From positions 1-64,000 of the forward strand of contig NZ_JARGEL010000011.1 in assembly GCF_029211265.1 (NCBI RefSeq): a DNA stretch of 64,000 nt. The letters run 5' to 3'. The notes below the pieces were generated by a model that was not told where the DNA came from, searched no databases, and worked only from the letters and a program-made list of their open reading frames with translations. Below, one piece after another: positions 27,142 through 35,014 of the stretch (positions are counted from its first letter, which is position 1; the number at the start of each line of letters is the position of its first letter). Both the position numbers and the translations under genes were made by a program. Source of the stretch: Extensimonas soli (GTDB taxonomy: Bacteria > Pseudomonadota > Gammaproteobacteria > Burkholderiales > Burkholderiaceae_C).

Positions 27142-27774
27142 ATGCGCAGTCAACGCATCCTCCCTCTCGTCGCCGCCCTGTGGGCCCTGGCGCCGCTGGC
27201 CCAGGCGCAAACCGCTGCTCCTGCCGCGCCCCTGTCGCCCAAGGCGCAATACGCCGCGGACAGCAAGCAGGCCAAGGCCCGTTACGACCAGGACGTGAAG
27301 GTCTGCGCCAGCGAGCCCACGTCCGCAGGCCGCATGCAGTGCAAGCGTGACGCCAAGGCCGAATACGACCAGGCCCTGGCCGAGGCCAAGGCCCGCACGG
27401 GCGTGACGCCGACCAAGTCCAGCGCCGCCGCGCAGCCGGCCTGCGCCGACTGCGGCAAGGTCGTTTCCGTGCGCCAGGTTGAAAAAGAGGGCGAGGGCAG
27501 CCCCGTAGGTTTGGTGGCTGGTGGCGTCGCAGGCGCCTTGCTGGGCAACCAGGTGGGTGGCGGCACGGGTCGCACGCTTGCGACCGTTGCAGGAGCTGCC
27601 GGTGGCGCTTACGCGGGTCGGGAGATCGAAAAGAGGGTCAAAAAACACACCGTATGGGCCGTCACCGTGGACTTCCCGCAAGGTGGCAATGCGGTTTATG
27701 AATTTCAGAGCGACCCGGGCTTTCGCGTAGGCGAAACGGTGCGCAGAACCGACAACAGCATCACCCGGCCCTGA
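27142..27774 (+). CDS. Exported glycine-zipper (2TM) protein
   Basis: The 210-residue product has a signal peptide (MRSQRILPLVAALWALAPLA, then QAQ), a charged Lys/Ala-rich region with Cys residues, a CADC pair near residue 110, and a glycine zipper VGLVAGGVAGALLGNQVGGG TGRTLATVAGAAGGAYAG (about 132-168) as in the SlyB/17-kDa antigen superfamily. A C-terminal beta-rich part (WAVTVDFPQGGNAVYEF) follows. Such proteins sit in or at the outer membrane; without a lipobox this one is probably periplasmic. ATG 27142 has AAAGGA just upstream. Function unknown. Confidence 0.8.
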   Translation: MRSQRILPLVAALWALAPLAQAQTAAPAAPLSPKAQYAADSKQAKARYDQDVKVCASEPTSAGRMQCKRDAKAEYDQALAEAKARTGVTPTKSSAAAQPACADCGKVVSVRQVEKEGEGSPVGLVAGGVAGALLGNQVGGGTGRTLATVAGAAGGAYAGREIEKRVKKHTVWAVTVDFPQGGNAVYEFQSDPGFRVGETVRRTDNSITRP

Positions 27775-27837
27775 GGCGATCCCGGCGCGGGCCTGAGGGC
27801 GGCCCCACTCGATTCGTGGGTTCGATAACGACCATGT

Positions 27838-27863
27838 GCGCTGCGGCAATGCGCCCGCAGCGC
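27838..27863. terminator. Hairpin between convergent genes, possible terminator
   Basis: GCGCTGCGG, eight bases, then CCGCAGCGC form a perfect 9-bp stem in the short gap between the glycine-zipper and hemerythrin genes. It lacks a T run, so its role as a terminator is uncertain. Confidence 0.3.
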
Positions 27864-27867
27864 CTGC

Positions 27868-28365
27868 TCACGCACTCTCTGCCTGCGCCTCAGGCTCGCT
27901 GCAGGAGGCGCCGCCGCAGCCGTGGATCAGCGCCTGCGGCAGCGCATCGGGCGCGTGCACGGTGCCCGTTGCCGGATCGAAACCCACACGGCGCAGGTGC
28001 AGCGCCAGTGCCGCATCCATGGCCTGCGTGTGCTGCGGAAACCATTGCGCGAGCTCGCCCACCAAGGCGCGCACCATGGCAGGCTCGCCCTGCGCGAGCC
28101 GCGCCGCGCCTTCTTGCAGCACCTGCAGCACCACCTTGTGCTGGGTGCTGTGGCAGTTGCCCGAAGCAAAGCGGGTCGCGGCCATCCAGGCGTCCTCGCG
28201 CGCAAAATGCGCCTCGGTGTGCGCCACGAGCGCCTCCCAGGCTGCGGGCAGGCGTGCCTCGTCGGCCGCGTCCACCGCGGCGAGCAGTGCGACGAATTCG
28301 CGGTGCGTGTCGTCCATCAACGGCAATTCCAGCACCAGGGCATCCGACCATTCGAGTGCGGCCAT
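27868..28365 (-). CDS. Bacteriohemerythrin
   Basis: A 165-residue single-domain hemerythrin, an oxygen-binding four-helix protein with a di-iron site. The ligand pattern is visible: LMDDTHREFVALL (His and Glu nearby), VAHTEAHFAREDAWM (His-x3-His with Glu), NCHSTQHKVVL (two His) and WFPQHTQAMD (His and Asp). The C-terminal 25 residues carry CGGASCSEPEAQ. In relatives such proteins deliver O2 or serve chemotaxis; which applies here is not visible. ATG 28365 is the natural start. Confidence 0.88.
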   Translation of the reverse strand: MAALEWSDALVLELPLMDDTHREFVALLAAVDAADEARLPAAWEALVAHTEAHFAREDAWMAATRFASGNCHSTQHKVVLQVLQEGAARLAQGEPAMVRALVGELAQWFPQHTQAMDAALALHLRRVGFDPATGTVHAPDALPQALIHGCGGASCSEPEAQAESA

Positions 28366-28440
28366 GTTCGATCTCCTTGCAATCCAATCCGGGCCGTGCA
28401 GCTTAGAAAAAGCCGCGCGCCGGGGTGTTGATGCAGGTCA

Positions 28441-28882
28441 GGGAAATTGGGGTCAGATTCCAATTTCATCCAAGGTGCAGGGATCGCGCCGAAAATTGGA
28501 ATCTGACCCCAATTTATGGATTGCCGCGCCCCTGCGGTGCTCGCAATGACGGGCGCCTTGCAACAGGCCGAGCGTAGCGACGGCCCGTGGGGTATCCCCG
28601 CCCTTCTGGATGCGCCGAGGAGCGCAGCGCCCGGCGGGAAAAGGGCGCGCGATGTTTGAGCGAAGCGTAGCGCAGCGAGTTTCGCGCGACCCCGCCGGGT
28701 GCGAGCACCGCAGGTTGCCCTGACCGCCGCTAGGCGGGCAGGGACGCAGACAGCAGGGTCGCCTTCTTTTGCCTACTTTTCTTGGCGAGACAAGAAAAGT
28801 AGGTGCGCCGCCGGGCGCAACTCCCGGCATCCTCCCTTTACCCCGTCACCACCCGGAAATTGGAATCTGACCCCAATTTCCC
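28441..28882. repeat. Compound repeat island with three family-B palindromes
   Basis: Copies of AATTGGGGTCAGATTCCAAT or its inverse lie at 28441-28467, 28491-28518 and 28855-28882. Between them (28520-28850) is a non-coding stretch with several inverted repeats, most clearly CCTACTTTTCTTG (28772-28784), a six-base loop and CAAGAAAAGTAGG (28791-28803), a perfect 13-bp stem. No gene is present in this 528-bp gap. Palindromes of the family-B kind are often REP-type sequences mobilised by RAYT transposases; no such transposase is in the window. Confidence 0.8.
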
Positions 28883-28893
28883 CAATTCCCCGA

Positions 28894-29622
28894 TTACCGC
28901 CCCCACTGACGCAGCCAGACGTCGATTTCTTGCGCAGCCTGCTGCGCGGCTTCGGCGAGCGCGCGGGTGCCGCCGGCGGCGTCGGGGCTTTTGGCGGGGC
29001 GCTCTATGCTGAACACGCGCTGGCCCAGCAACGCCACGCCCTCGGGGCGGGGCTCGACCAGGGTGGCGCGCAGGCGCAAAAGGCCCACGCTGTCACTGGG
29101 AGTCTGAAAGACCTGGCTGAATTCTTCGAGCTCCACGCGCAGCACGGCGGGGCGCGGGTCGCTCAGTGCGGCGGCGTCGCTGGCGTCGAGCAGCGCACGG
29201 TGGCGGCCGAGTTCGGCGCGCAGGCGCTGCTGCACGAGCTGCGCGGGCGGCTGGCTCCAGCGCGCGAGCGTGTAGGGGCGCAGCTGCTGGGCGTTGGCGT
29301 AGGCCAGGCGGTAGAGCACGGCGCTGCTGCCGTCGGTCAGGCCGCCGGCCTGCACCTCGGCCAGCGCCAGCGCTGGCAGCGCCGGGGCGGCGGCTGTAGT
29401 GCTTGCGCCTTTGGCCGGCGCAGCGTGCGCTGCTGCGGCAGGCGCCGAGGCCGATGCTGCGGCAGGCGCCGCGGGGCCGAAGTCATACATCAAGGGGCGC
29501 TGCGCCGGCGCGGGCAGGCCCGTGCAGGCGGTGAGCGCAGTGCCCAGAAAAATGGCATGCAATAGGCCGATGAAGCCCCATTGACGGGCATAAGCAGCTA
29601 CTGAATCAATAGTATTTCTCAT
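28894..29622 (-). CDS. ABC-type transport auxiliary lipoprotein (PqiC/MlaD-operon type)
   Basis: The fourth gene of the lipid-transport operon. The 242-residue product has a lipoprotein signal with the lipobox LTAC-TGLPAP (Cys about residue 31), an Ala/Pro-rich linker, and a PqiC/YmbA-like domain with YRLAYANAQQLRPYTLARWS and LRVELEEFSQVFQTPSDS. It is likely anchored in the outer membrane and takes lipid from the MCE protein. Its start overlaps the MCE stop as ATGA. The N-terminal NTIDSVAAYA segment matches half of a family-A repeat (29588-29612). Confidence 0.85.
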   Translation of the reverse strand: MRNTIDSVAAYARQWGFIGLLHAIFLGTALTACTGLPAPAQRPLMYDFGPAAPAAASASAPAAAAHAAPAKGASTTAAAPALPALALAEVQAGGLTDGSSAVLYRLAYANAQQLRPYTLARWSQPPAQLVQQRLRAELGRHRALLDASDAAALSDPRPAVLRVELEEFSQVFQTPSDSVGLLRLRATLVEPRPEGVALLGQRVFSIERPAKSPDAAGGTRALAEAAQQAAQEIDVWLRQWGR

Positions 29623-30587
29623 GGTTGGGCTCCCAGGGCTGCGGCGGGGGCGGTGAAGCCGGGCTCGCCCGGCCCGGGCGGCGCGCGGCCGGGGCCGAAG
29701 AGCAGCACCTGCGGGTTGTCGGAGATGTTGCCCGCCACGCGCCCGAGCTGGCGCGCGGTGCGTGCGCTTTCCTCGGTGGCGCGGTTGATGCGCGGCAGGG
29801 TGCTGCCGCCGAACTGCTCGACCGCGCGCGTGAAGGACTGCGTGCCCTGCGTGATCTGATCGACGGCGCCGCCTGCGGCGTTCAGGCGCGCGGTGGTCTG
29901 GCGGGCTTCCTGCGCGAGCGCCGCCACACCGTTGCCTGCCTGCTGCACGGCGCTCAAGGTGGCCGGCAGGCCCGCGAGCGCCGGGTCTATGCGCTGCATC
30001 AGGATGCCGTCGACGTGCGTGGTCAAGGTGCGCAGCTGGCCCGCGGTCAGGCCGATCTGGTCGATGGCGTTGCGGACCAGCAGCTGGTTTTCGTCGCCCA
30101 GCAGCTGGTTCAGGCGGCGCGTGTTTTCTTCGATCTGGTGCAGGATGATGGGTGCCTGCTCGGCAATCTGGGCCACGGGCGAGCTGCGCAGCGGCAGGCG
30201 CGGCAGGCCGCTGGCGCCCGGCGGCAGCGGCGGCTGGGGCTTGTCGGCGTCGTCGAGCAGCACGTGCGCGAGGCCGGTCACGCCCTGGAAGTTGAGCATG
30301 GCATAGGTTTTTGCGCTGATGGGTGTCTGCTCGTTCACGGCGATGCGGATCAGCACGTTGCCCTTGGCCTTGGGGTCGAACCCTATGCGCGTGACCTTGC
30401 CCACGGCCACGCCCTTGTAGCGCACGGCCGCCTGCGGCTGCAGGCCGCTCACGCCGTCGGGGGTGGAGAGCTCGTATTGCTTGTAGTTCGCGTTGTCGCG
30501 CGTGAGCCAGAGCACCAGGCCCGCGAGCATGGCCAGCATCACGAGCACGAACACGCCGGCGGCGATGGCATGCGATTTGTTTTCCAT
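29619..30587 (-). CDS. MCE (MlaD-like) lipid-binding protein
   Basis: A 322-residue MlaD/MCE protein: one N-terminal membrane helix (AAGVFVLVMLAMLAGLVLWL), then a single MCE domain (about 38-115; LSTPDGVSGLQPQAAVRYKG and GKVTRIGFDP) and a long helical tail with ITQGTQSFTRAVEQFGGSTL. Single-MCE proteins form hexamers that carry lipids across the periplasm with a MlaFE-type ABC transporter. ATG 30587 overlaps the stop of the ATPase gene by one base. Confidence 0.92.
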   Translation of the reverse strand: MENKSHAIAAGVFVLVMLAMLAGLVLWLTRDNANYKQYELSTPDGVSGLQPQAAVRYKGVAVGKVTRIGFDPKAKGNVLIRIAVNEQTPISAKTYAMLNFQGVTGLAHVLLDDADKPQPPLPPGASGLPRLPLRSSPVAQIAEQAPIILHQIEENTRRLNQLLGDENQLLVRNAIDQIGLTAGQLRTLTTHVDGILMQRIDPALAGLPATLSAVQQAGNGVAALAQEARQTTARLNAAGGAVDQITQGTQSFTRAVEQFGGSTLPRINRATEESARTARQLGRVAGNISDNPQVLLFGPGRAPPGPGEPGFTAPAAALGAQP

Positions 30588-31504
30588 CAGGCCTCCTGGG
30601 GAAAAGAAGGGGTGGCGGGCGCGTCCTCGGGCAGCGCGAGCAGGGCGCGACGCCCGCGTTCGCCGCCGAAAAATTCGCGCACGAACGGATGCGCAAAGTG
30701 CACCACCTCGCGCGGCGCGCCGGTGACGATGACCTTTTTGTCGGCCAGCACGGCCACGCGCGTGCTCAGCGCGAACAGCGTGTCCAGGTCGTGCGTGACC
30801 ATGACCACGGTGAGCCCCAGCGACTGGTGCAGCGCGCGCAGCAGCGCGCAAAATTCGTCCGAACTGTTCGGGTCCAGCCCGGCCGTGGGCTCGTCGAGGA
30901 GCAAGAGCGGCGGGTCCATGACGAGCGCGCGTGCCAGCGCCACGCGCTTGACCATGCCGCCCGAAAGGTCGGCTGGCATGCGTGTGGCGTGCGCGGGCTG
31001 CAGGCCCACCATCTGCAGCTTGACCAGGGCCGCGTCGCGCACCAGCGCGGCGGGCAGCGTGCCGAGTTCCTGCAGCGCAAAGCCCACGTTGCCGAGCACG
31101 TCGAAGGCCGAAAACAGCGCGCCTTGCTGGAACAGCATGCCCACGCGGCTCGCCGCGCCCTCGCGCCCCATCTCGGCGGCGGGGCGGCCCAGCACCGTGA
31201 CGCTGCCGCGCGTGGGCTGGGCCAGGCCCAGCATCTGGCGCAGCAGCACCGTCTTGCCCGTGCCCGAGCCGCCCACGAGCGCCAGAATCTCGCCGCGCTG
31301 CACCGTGAGGTCCAGGTCCTGGTGCACGGCAAAGGCCTTGGCGCCGGTGCCGAACACCGTCCACAGGCCGCGCACCTCGACCACGGGCTCGGCCAACGGG
31401 CTCGAAACCAGGCTCGAAACCGGGCTCGAAACCGGGCTGGCAGCGGGCGCGGCGGACAGAGCCGCTGCGGCCGGCACGCTGGGTGTCTGGCTGGGGCTTG
31501 GCAT
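30587..31504 (-). CDS. MlaF-like ABC transporter ATPase
   Basis: The 305-residue ATPase has Walker A LVGGSGTGKTVLLRQ, a Q-loop MLFQQGALFSAFDV, signature DLSGGMVKRVALARAL, Walker B LLLLDEPTAGLDP and the switch His in MVTHDLD, with the MlaF-specific AFDVLGNVGFAL. The N-terminal 40 residues are an Ala/Pro/Ser-rich extension encoded partly by four imperfect 12-bp repeats (31390-31445; PVSS units), which the family lacks. Start and stop overlap the neighbouring genes by one base each, so the operon is translationally coupled. Confidence 0.92.
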   Translation of the reverse strand: MPSPSQTPSVPAAAALSAAPAASPVSSPVSSLVSSPLAEPVVEVRGLWTVFGTGAKAFAVHQDLDLTVQRGEILALVGGSGTGKTVLLRQMLGLAQPTRGSVTVLGRPAAEMGREGAASRVGMLFQQGALFSAFDVLGNVGFALQELGTLPAALVRDAALVKLQMVGLQPAHATRMPADLSGGMVKRVALARALVMDPPLLLLDEPTAGLDPNSSDEFCALLRALHQSLGLTVVMVTHDLDTLFALSTRVAVLADKKVIVTGAPREVVHFAHPFVREFFGGERGRRALLALPEDAPATPSFPQEA

Positions 31505-32634
31505 CACATCCCAATGTTCTTGAACGCCACGGCGAACAGTGCATCGACGAGGATCACCATGGTGACCGAGGTCACGACCGAGGCTGTCGTGCCTTCGCCC
31601 AGGCTCTGCGTGTTGGGCTTCACGCGCAGGCCCCAGTGGCAGCCTATGAGCGCAATCAGCAGGCCAAACACCACCGACTTGGCGAGCGCCAGCGTCAGGT
31701 TCGAGAACTTCACCGCGGCGGGCATGGCCTGCACGAAGTACGCGGGCGAAACGCCCATGGAGACGTCGGCCGCGAGCATGCCGCCGGTCAGCGCCGCGAG
31801 CGTGGTCCACACGCTGATGAGCGGCATGGCCAGCGCGAGCGCGAGCGCGCGCGGCAGCACCAGACGAAAGCCGTGGGGGATGCCCATCACGCGCATGGCG
31901 TCGAGCTCCTCGGTCACGCGCATCACGCCGATCTGCGCCGTGATCGCCGAGCCCGAGCGCCCCGCGACCAAAATCGCGCCGAGCATGGGGCCGAGCTCGC
32001 GGATCAGCGAAACACCCAGAATGTTCACGATGAACGACTCGGCGCCGAACTGGCGCAGCTGCAGCGACAGCAGATAGGCCAGCACCACGCCGATCAAAAA
32101 GCCCACGAGCGCCGTGATCGGCAAGGCCGTGGCGCCCATGCGGTACACGTGGCCCGACACATCGCGCCAGGGCGCGCGGCGCGGCGCGCGCGCAAGGCGC
32201 AGCAGGTCGAGCGCGAGCTGACCCAAGAGCTCCAGCAGCTGCAGTGCATGGCCCAGCCCGCGCAACACCAGCCCGCCCAGCCGATCCACCTGCGCGGCCG
32301 CGCTCCAGCGCGTGGGCGCAGGCGCCTCGGCCGTGAAGCGCGCGACGCGCTCGAGCATGGCGCGCTGCGCGTCGGTGAGCTGCAGGCGCTGCGGCCAGGC
32401 GCGGCCCCAGTGGTTCCACAGCAGCTGCGCGCCGACATGGTCGAGCCACTGCAGCCCGCGCAAGTCCCAGCCCGGCGCCTGCGCCCCTTGCGCCGGGCAG
32501 GCGCGCAGCTGGGCGCGCAGCGCGCGCCACGGTGCACGCTGCCCAAACTCGGCCGCACCCCAGCGCCCCAGCAGCTGCGCGCAGGGGCCTTGCGGCGTAT
32601 CGACCAAGAGAATGCGGGGGGCGGCGTCGCTCAT
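31504..32634 (-). CDS. MlaE-like ABC permease with N-terminal STAS-like domain
   Basis: The 376-residue product has an N-terminal STAS-like domain (about 1-110; WDLRGLQWLDHVGAQLLWNH) fused to a MlaE permease with five to six helices (VGFLIGVVLAYLLSLQLRQF, ELGPMLGAILVAGRSGSAIT, MRVTEELDAMRVMGI). The fused form is common in proteobacterial MlaE paralogues. ATG 32634 follows a non-coding-like upstream frame. It is the first gene of the four-gene lipid transport operon; the mlaB/mlaC genes of the classical Mla system are absent here, so a PqiC/LetB-like or Mla-paralogue path is likely. Confidence 0.92.
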   Translation of the reverse strand: MSDAAPRILLVDTPQGPCAQLLGRWGAAEFGQRAPWRALRAQLRACPAQGAQAPGWDLRGLQWLDHVGAQLLWNHWGRAWPQRLQLTDAQRAMLERVARFTAEAPAPTRWSAAAQVDRLGGLVLRGLGHALQLLELLGQLALDLLRLARAPRRAPWRDVSGHVYRMGATALPITALVGFLIGVVLAYLLSLQLRQFGAESFIVNILGVSLIRELGPMLGAILVAGRSGSAITAQIGVMRVTEELDAMRVMGIPHGFRLVLPRALALALAMPLISVWTTLAALTGGMLAADVSMGVSPAYFVQAMPAAVKFSNLTLALAKSVVFGLLIALIGCHWGLRVKPNTQSLGEGTTASVVTSVTMVILVDALFAVAFKNIGM

Positions 32635-32846
32635 CGGAAAAGGATGGTAACGAACTTGCGTGCCCGAGCGGGATGGCGGGTCTCGGCGGACGCATGGATT
32701 TGGGTCAAAAAGAGCTTTTGCGCCCATTTTTGCAGCGTGCACAGCTATATTTTTTATATCTTCTGCAGACAGGGAAAAAGTGGTGCCGTCGCCCCGCTAC
32801 CATGCGGATCTCAGGCGCCGTGCCTTCCTTCCTCTCTCTCTTTGCC

Positions 32847-34517
32847 ATGAGCGACACCCGCTTCGACTACATCGTCATCGGCGGCGGCACCGCCGGTGCC
32901 CTGCTGTGCAACCGTCTGAGCGCCGACGGCCGCAGCCGCGTGCTGCTGATCGAGGCCGGGCGCAAGGACGACTACCCCTGGGTCCACATCCCCGTGGGCT
33001 ACCTCTACTGCATAGGCAACCCGCGCACCGACTGGCTCTACCAGACCGAGCCCGACCCCGGCCTCAACGGCCGCCAGCTGCGCTACCCGCGCGGCAAGGT
33101 GCTGGGCGGCTGCAGCAGCATCAACGGCATGATCTACATGCGCGGCCAGGCGCGCGACTACGACCAATGGGCCGCGCTCACGGGCGATGCACGCTGGCGC
33201 TGGGACGCGGTGCTGCCCTGTTTTCGCCGCCACGAAGACCACTGGCGGCTCGACCGCCCCGAAACCGCCAGCGAAGACTTCGCGCGCCTGCACGGCCACC
33301 GACGCCTGGGCGGCACGGGCGAGTGGCGCGTCGAAAAGCAGCGCCTGCGCTGGGACATTCTCGACGCCTTCGCGCAGGCCGCGCAGCAGGCCGGCATCCC
33401 CGCCACCGACGACTTCAACCGCGGCGACAACGAGGGCGTGGGCTACTTCGAGGTCAACCAGAAAGGCGGCTGGCGCTGGAACACCGCCAAGGCTTTCCTG
33501 CGCCCCGCGTGCTACGGCCGGCCGAATTTCGAGATGTGGACGGGCGCGCAGGCCAGCCGCCTGCTCGTGCAGCGCCAGGCGGACGGCAGCCTGCGCTGCA
33601 CGGGCGTGCAGGTCTGGACGGGCCAGGAGATGGTCACGGCGCACGCCGCGCGCGAACTCATCCTGAGCGCGGGCGCGGTCAACTCGCCGCAGCTTTTGCA
33701 ACTCTCGGGCATAGGGCCGGGCGCGCTGCTGCAGCGCCACGGCATCGCGGTGCTGCACGATCTGCCCGGCGTGGGCGCGAATCTGCAGGACCACTTGCAG
33801 ATCCGTGCCGTCTTCAAGGTGCAGGGCGCACGCACGCTCAACACGCTGGCCCACTCGCTCTGGGGCAAGGCGCGCATCGGCCTCGAATACGCGCTGTGGC
33901 GCAGCGGCCCCATGAGCATGGCGCCCTCGCAGCTCGGCGCGTTCACGCGCAGCCGCCCCGAGCTGGCGCACCCCAACCTCGAATACCACGTACAGCCGCT
34001 CTCGCTCGACGCCTTCGGCGAGCCGCTGCACCGCTTTCCCGCCTTCACGGCGAGCGTGTGCAACCTCAACCCCACGAGCCGCGGCACGGTGCAGATCCGC
34101 AGCGCGCAGTTCACCGATGCGCCCGCGATCGCGCCGTGCTACCTGAGCACGCCCGAAGACCGCCAGGTGGCCGCCGACAGCCTGCGCGTGACGCGCCGCA
34201 TCGTTGCCCAGCCCGCGCTGCAAAAGTACCAGCCGCAGGAGTGGAAACCCGGCCCGCAGTACCAGAGCGACGAGGAGCTCGCGCGCCTCGCGGGCGACAT
34301 CGCCACCACCATCTTCCACCCCGTGGGCACGACCAAAATGGGGCGCGCGGACGACCCCATGGCCGTGCTCGACCCCGAGCTGCGCGTGCGCGGCGTGGCC
34401 GGCCTGCGCGTGGTCGATGCGGGCGCCATGCCCACCATCACGAGCGGCAACACCAACTCGCCCACGCTCATGCTGGCCGAAAAGGCCGCCGAGTGGATTC
34501 TTGCGGCGCGCGGGTAA
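32847..34517 (+). CDS. GMC family oxidoreductase (choline dehydrogenase-like)
   Basis: A 556-residue FAD enzyme of the glucose-methanol-choline family. It shows the dinucleotide fold FDYIVIGGGTAGALLCNRLS, the GMC signature GKVLGGCSSINGMIYMRGQA, SAGAVNSPQLLQLSGIGP, and the C-terminal FHPVGTTKMG with the catalytic His and SGNTNSPTLMLAEKAA. The alcohol substrate is not predictable; BetA itself or a polyethylene-glycol or long-chain alcohol dehydrogenase are all possible. No betB or electron-acceptor gene is adjacent. Confidence 0.9.
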   Translation: MSDTRFDYIVIGGGTAGALLCNRLSADGRSRVLLIEAGRKDDYPWVHIPVGYLYCIGNPRTDWLYQTEPDPGLNGRQLRYPRGKVLGGCSSINGMIYMRGQARDYDQWAALTGDARWRWDAVLPCFRRHEDHWRLDRPETASEDFARLHGHRRLGGTGEWRVEKQRLRWDILDAFAQAAQQAGIPATDDFNRGDNEGVGYFEVNQKGGWRWNTAKAFLRPACYGRPNFEMWTGAQASRLLVQRQADGSLRCTGVQVWTGQEMVTAHAARELILSAGAVNSPQLLQLSGIGPGALLQRHGIAVLHDLPGVGANLQDHLQIRAVFKVQGARTLNTLAHSLWGKARIGLEYALWRSGPMSMAPSQLGAFTRSRPELAHPNLEYHVQPLSLDAFGEPLHRFPAFTASVCNLNPTSRGTVQIRSAQFTDAPAIAPCYLSTPEDRQVAADSLRVTRRIVAQPALQKYQPQEWKPGPQYQSDEELARLAGDIATTIFHPVGTTKMGRADDPMAVLDPELRVRGVAGLRVVDAGAMPTITSGNTNSPTLMLAEKAAEWILAARG

Positions 34518-34579
34518 TGGGTAATGGGTAATGCCGGCAGGCCGTGCAAGCCTCCGGCCTGCGCCGTTACCATCGCCGC

Positions 34580-35014
34580 ATGTCCAAGCCAGCGTCCAAA
34601 CATCCCCAGCCCACGTACCGCTTCGCCGTCGCGGCCGAGCCTGAATACCTGCCCGAAGAGTCCACGCCCGGCACGGGCATGTTCCGCTTCGCCTACACCA
34701 TCACCATCACGAACACCGGCACGGCGCCCGCGCAGCTGATCGCGCGGCGCTGGGTCATCTGCGACGCGCATGGCCACACCGAAGAGGTCAAGGGCCTGGG
34801 CGTGGTCGGTCACCAGCCGCTGCTGCAGCCGGGCGAATCCTTCCAGTACACGAGCGGCTGCAGCCTGCGCACCGCCAGCGGCACCATGCACGGCCACTAC
34901 CTCTGTGTGGGCGAGGACGGCACGCCGTTCGACTGCGAGATTCCCCTGTTCGTGCTCGAAGCGGCCGACCCCGACGCGCCGGGCGCGAGCTCCAAAGGAC
35001 GGGTATTGCATTGA
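34580..35014 (+). CDS. apaG: ApaG domain protein (CorD)
   Basis: ApaG proteins are small beta-sandwich proteins linked to Co2+/Mg2+ resistance. The 144-residue product has FRFAYTITITNTGTAPAQLI, RRWVICDAHGHTEEVKGLGV and the G-x-G-x-x-G-like VVGHQPLLQPGESFQYTSGC, then HGHYLCVGEDG. It overlaps the start of the next gene. Confidence 0.94.
   Translation: MSKPASKHPQPTYRFAVAAEPEYLPEESTPGTGMFRFAYTITITNTGTAPAQLIARRWVICDAHGHTEEVKGLGVVGHQPLLQPGESFQYTSGCSLRTASGTMHGHYLCVGEDGTPFDCEIPLFVLEAADPDAPGASSKGRVLH

Noticed and set aside
28441-28882. CRISPR array from repeated palindromes.
   Set aside because: Copies are few, in both orientations and irregularly spaced; no cas genes are present. The uvrA cluster at 57972-58133 was rejected for the same reasons.
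29623-30696. Upstream extension of the auxiliary-lipoprotein frame to 600 codons.
   Set aside because: The extension is antisense-like Arg/Ala-rich sequence over the MCE gene; the lipoprotein signal starts at 29622.
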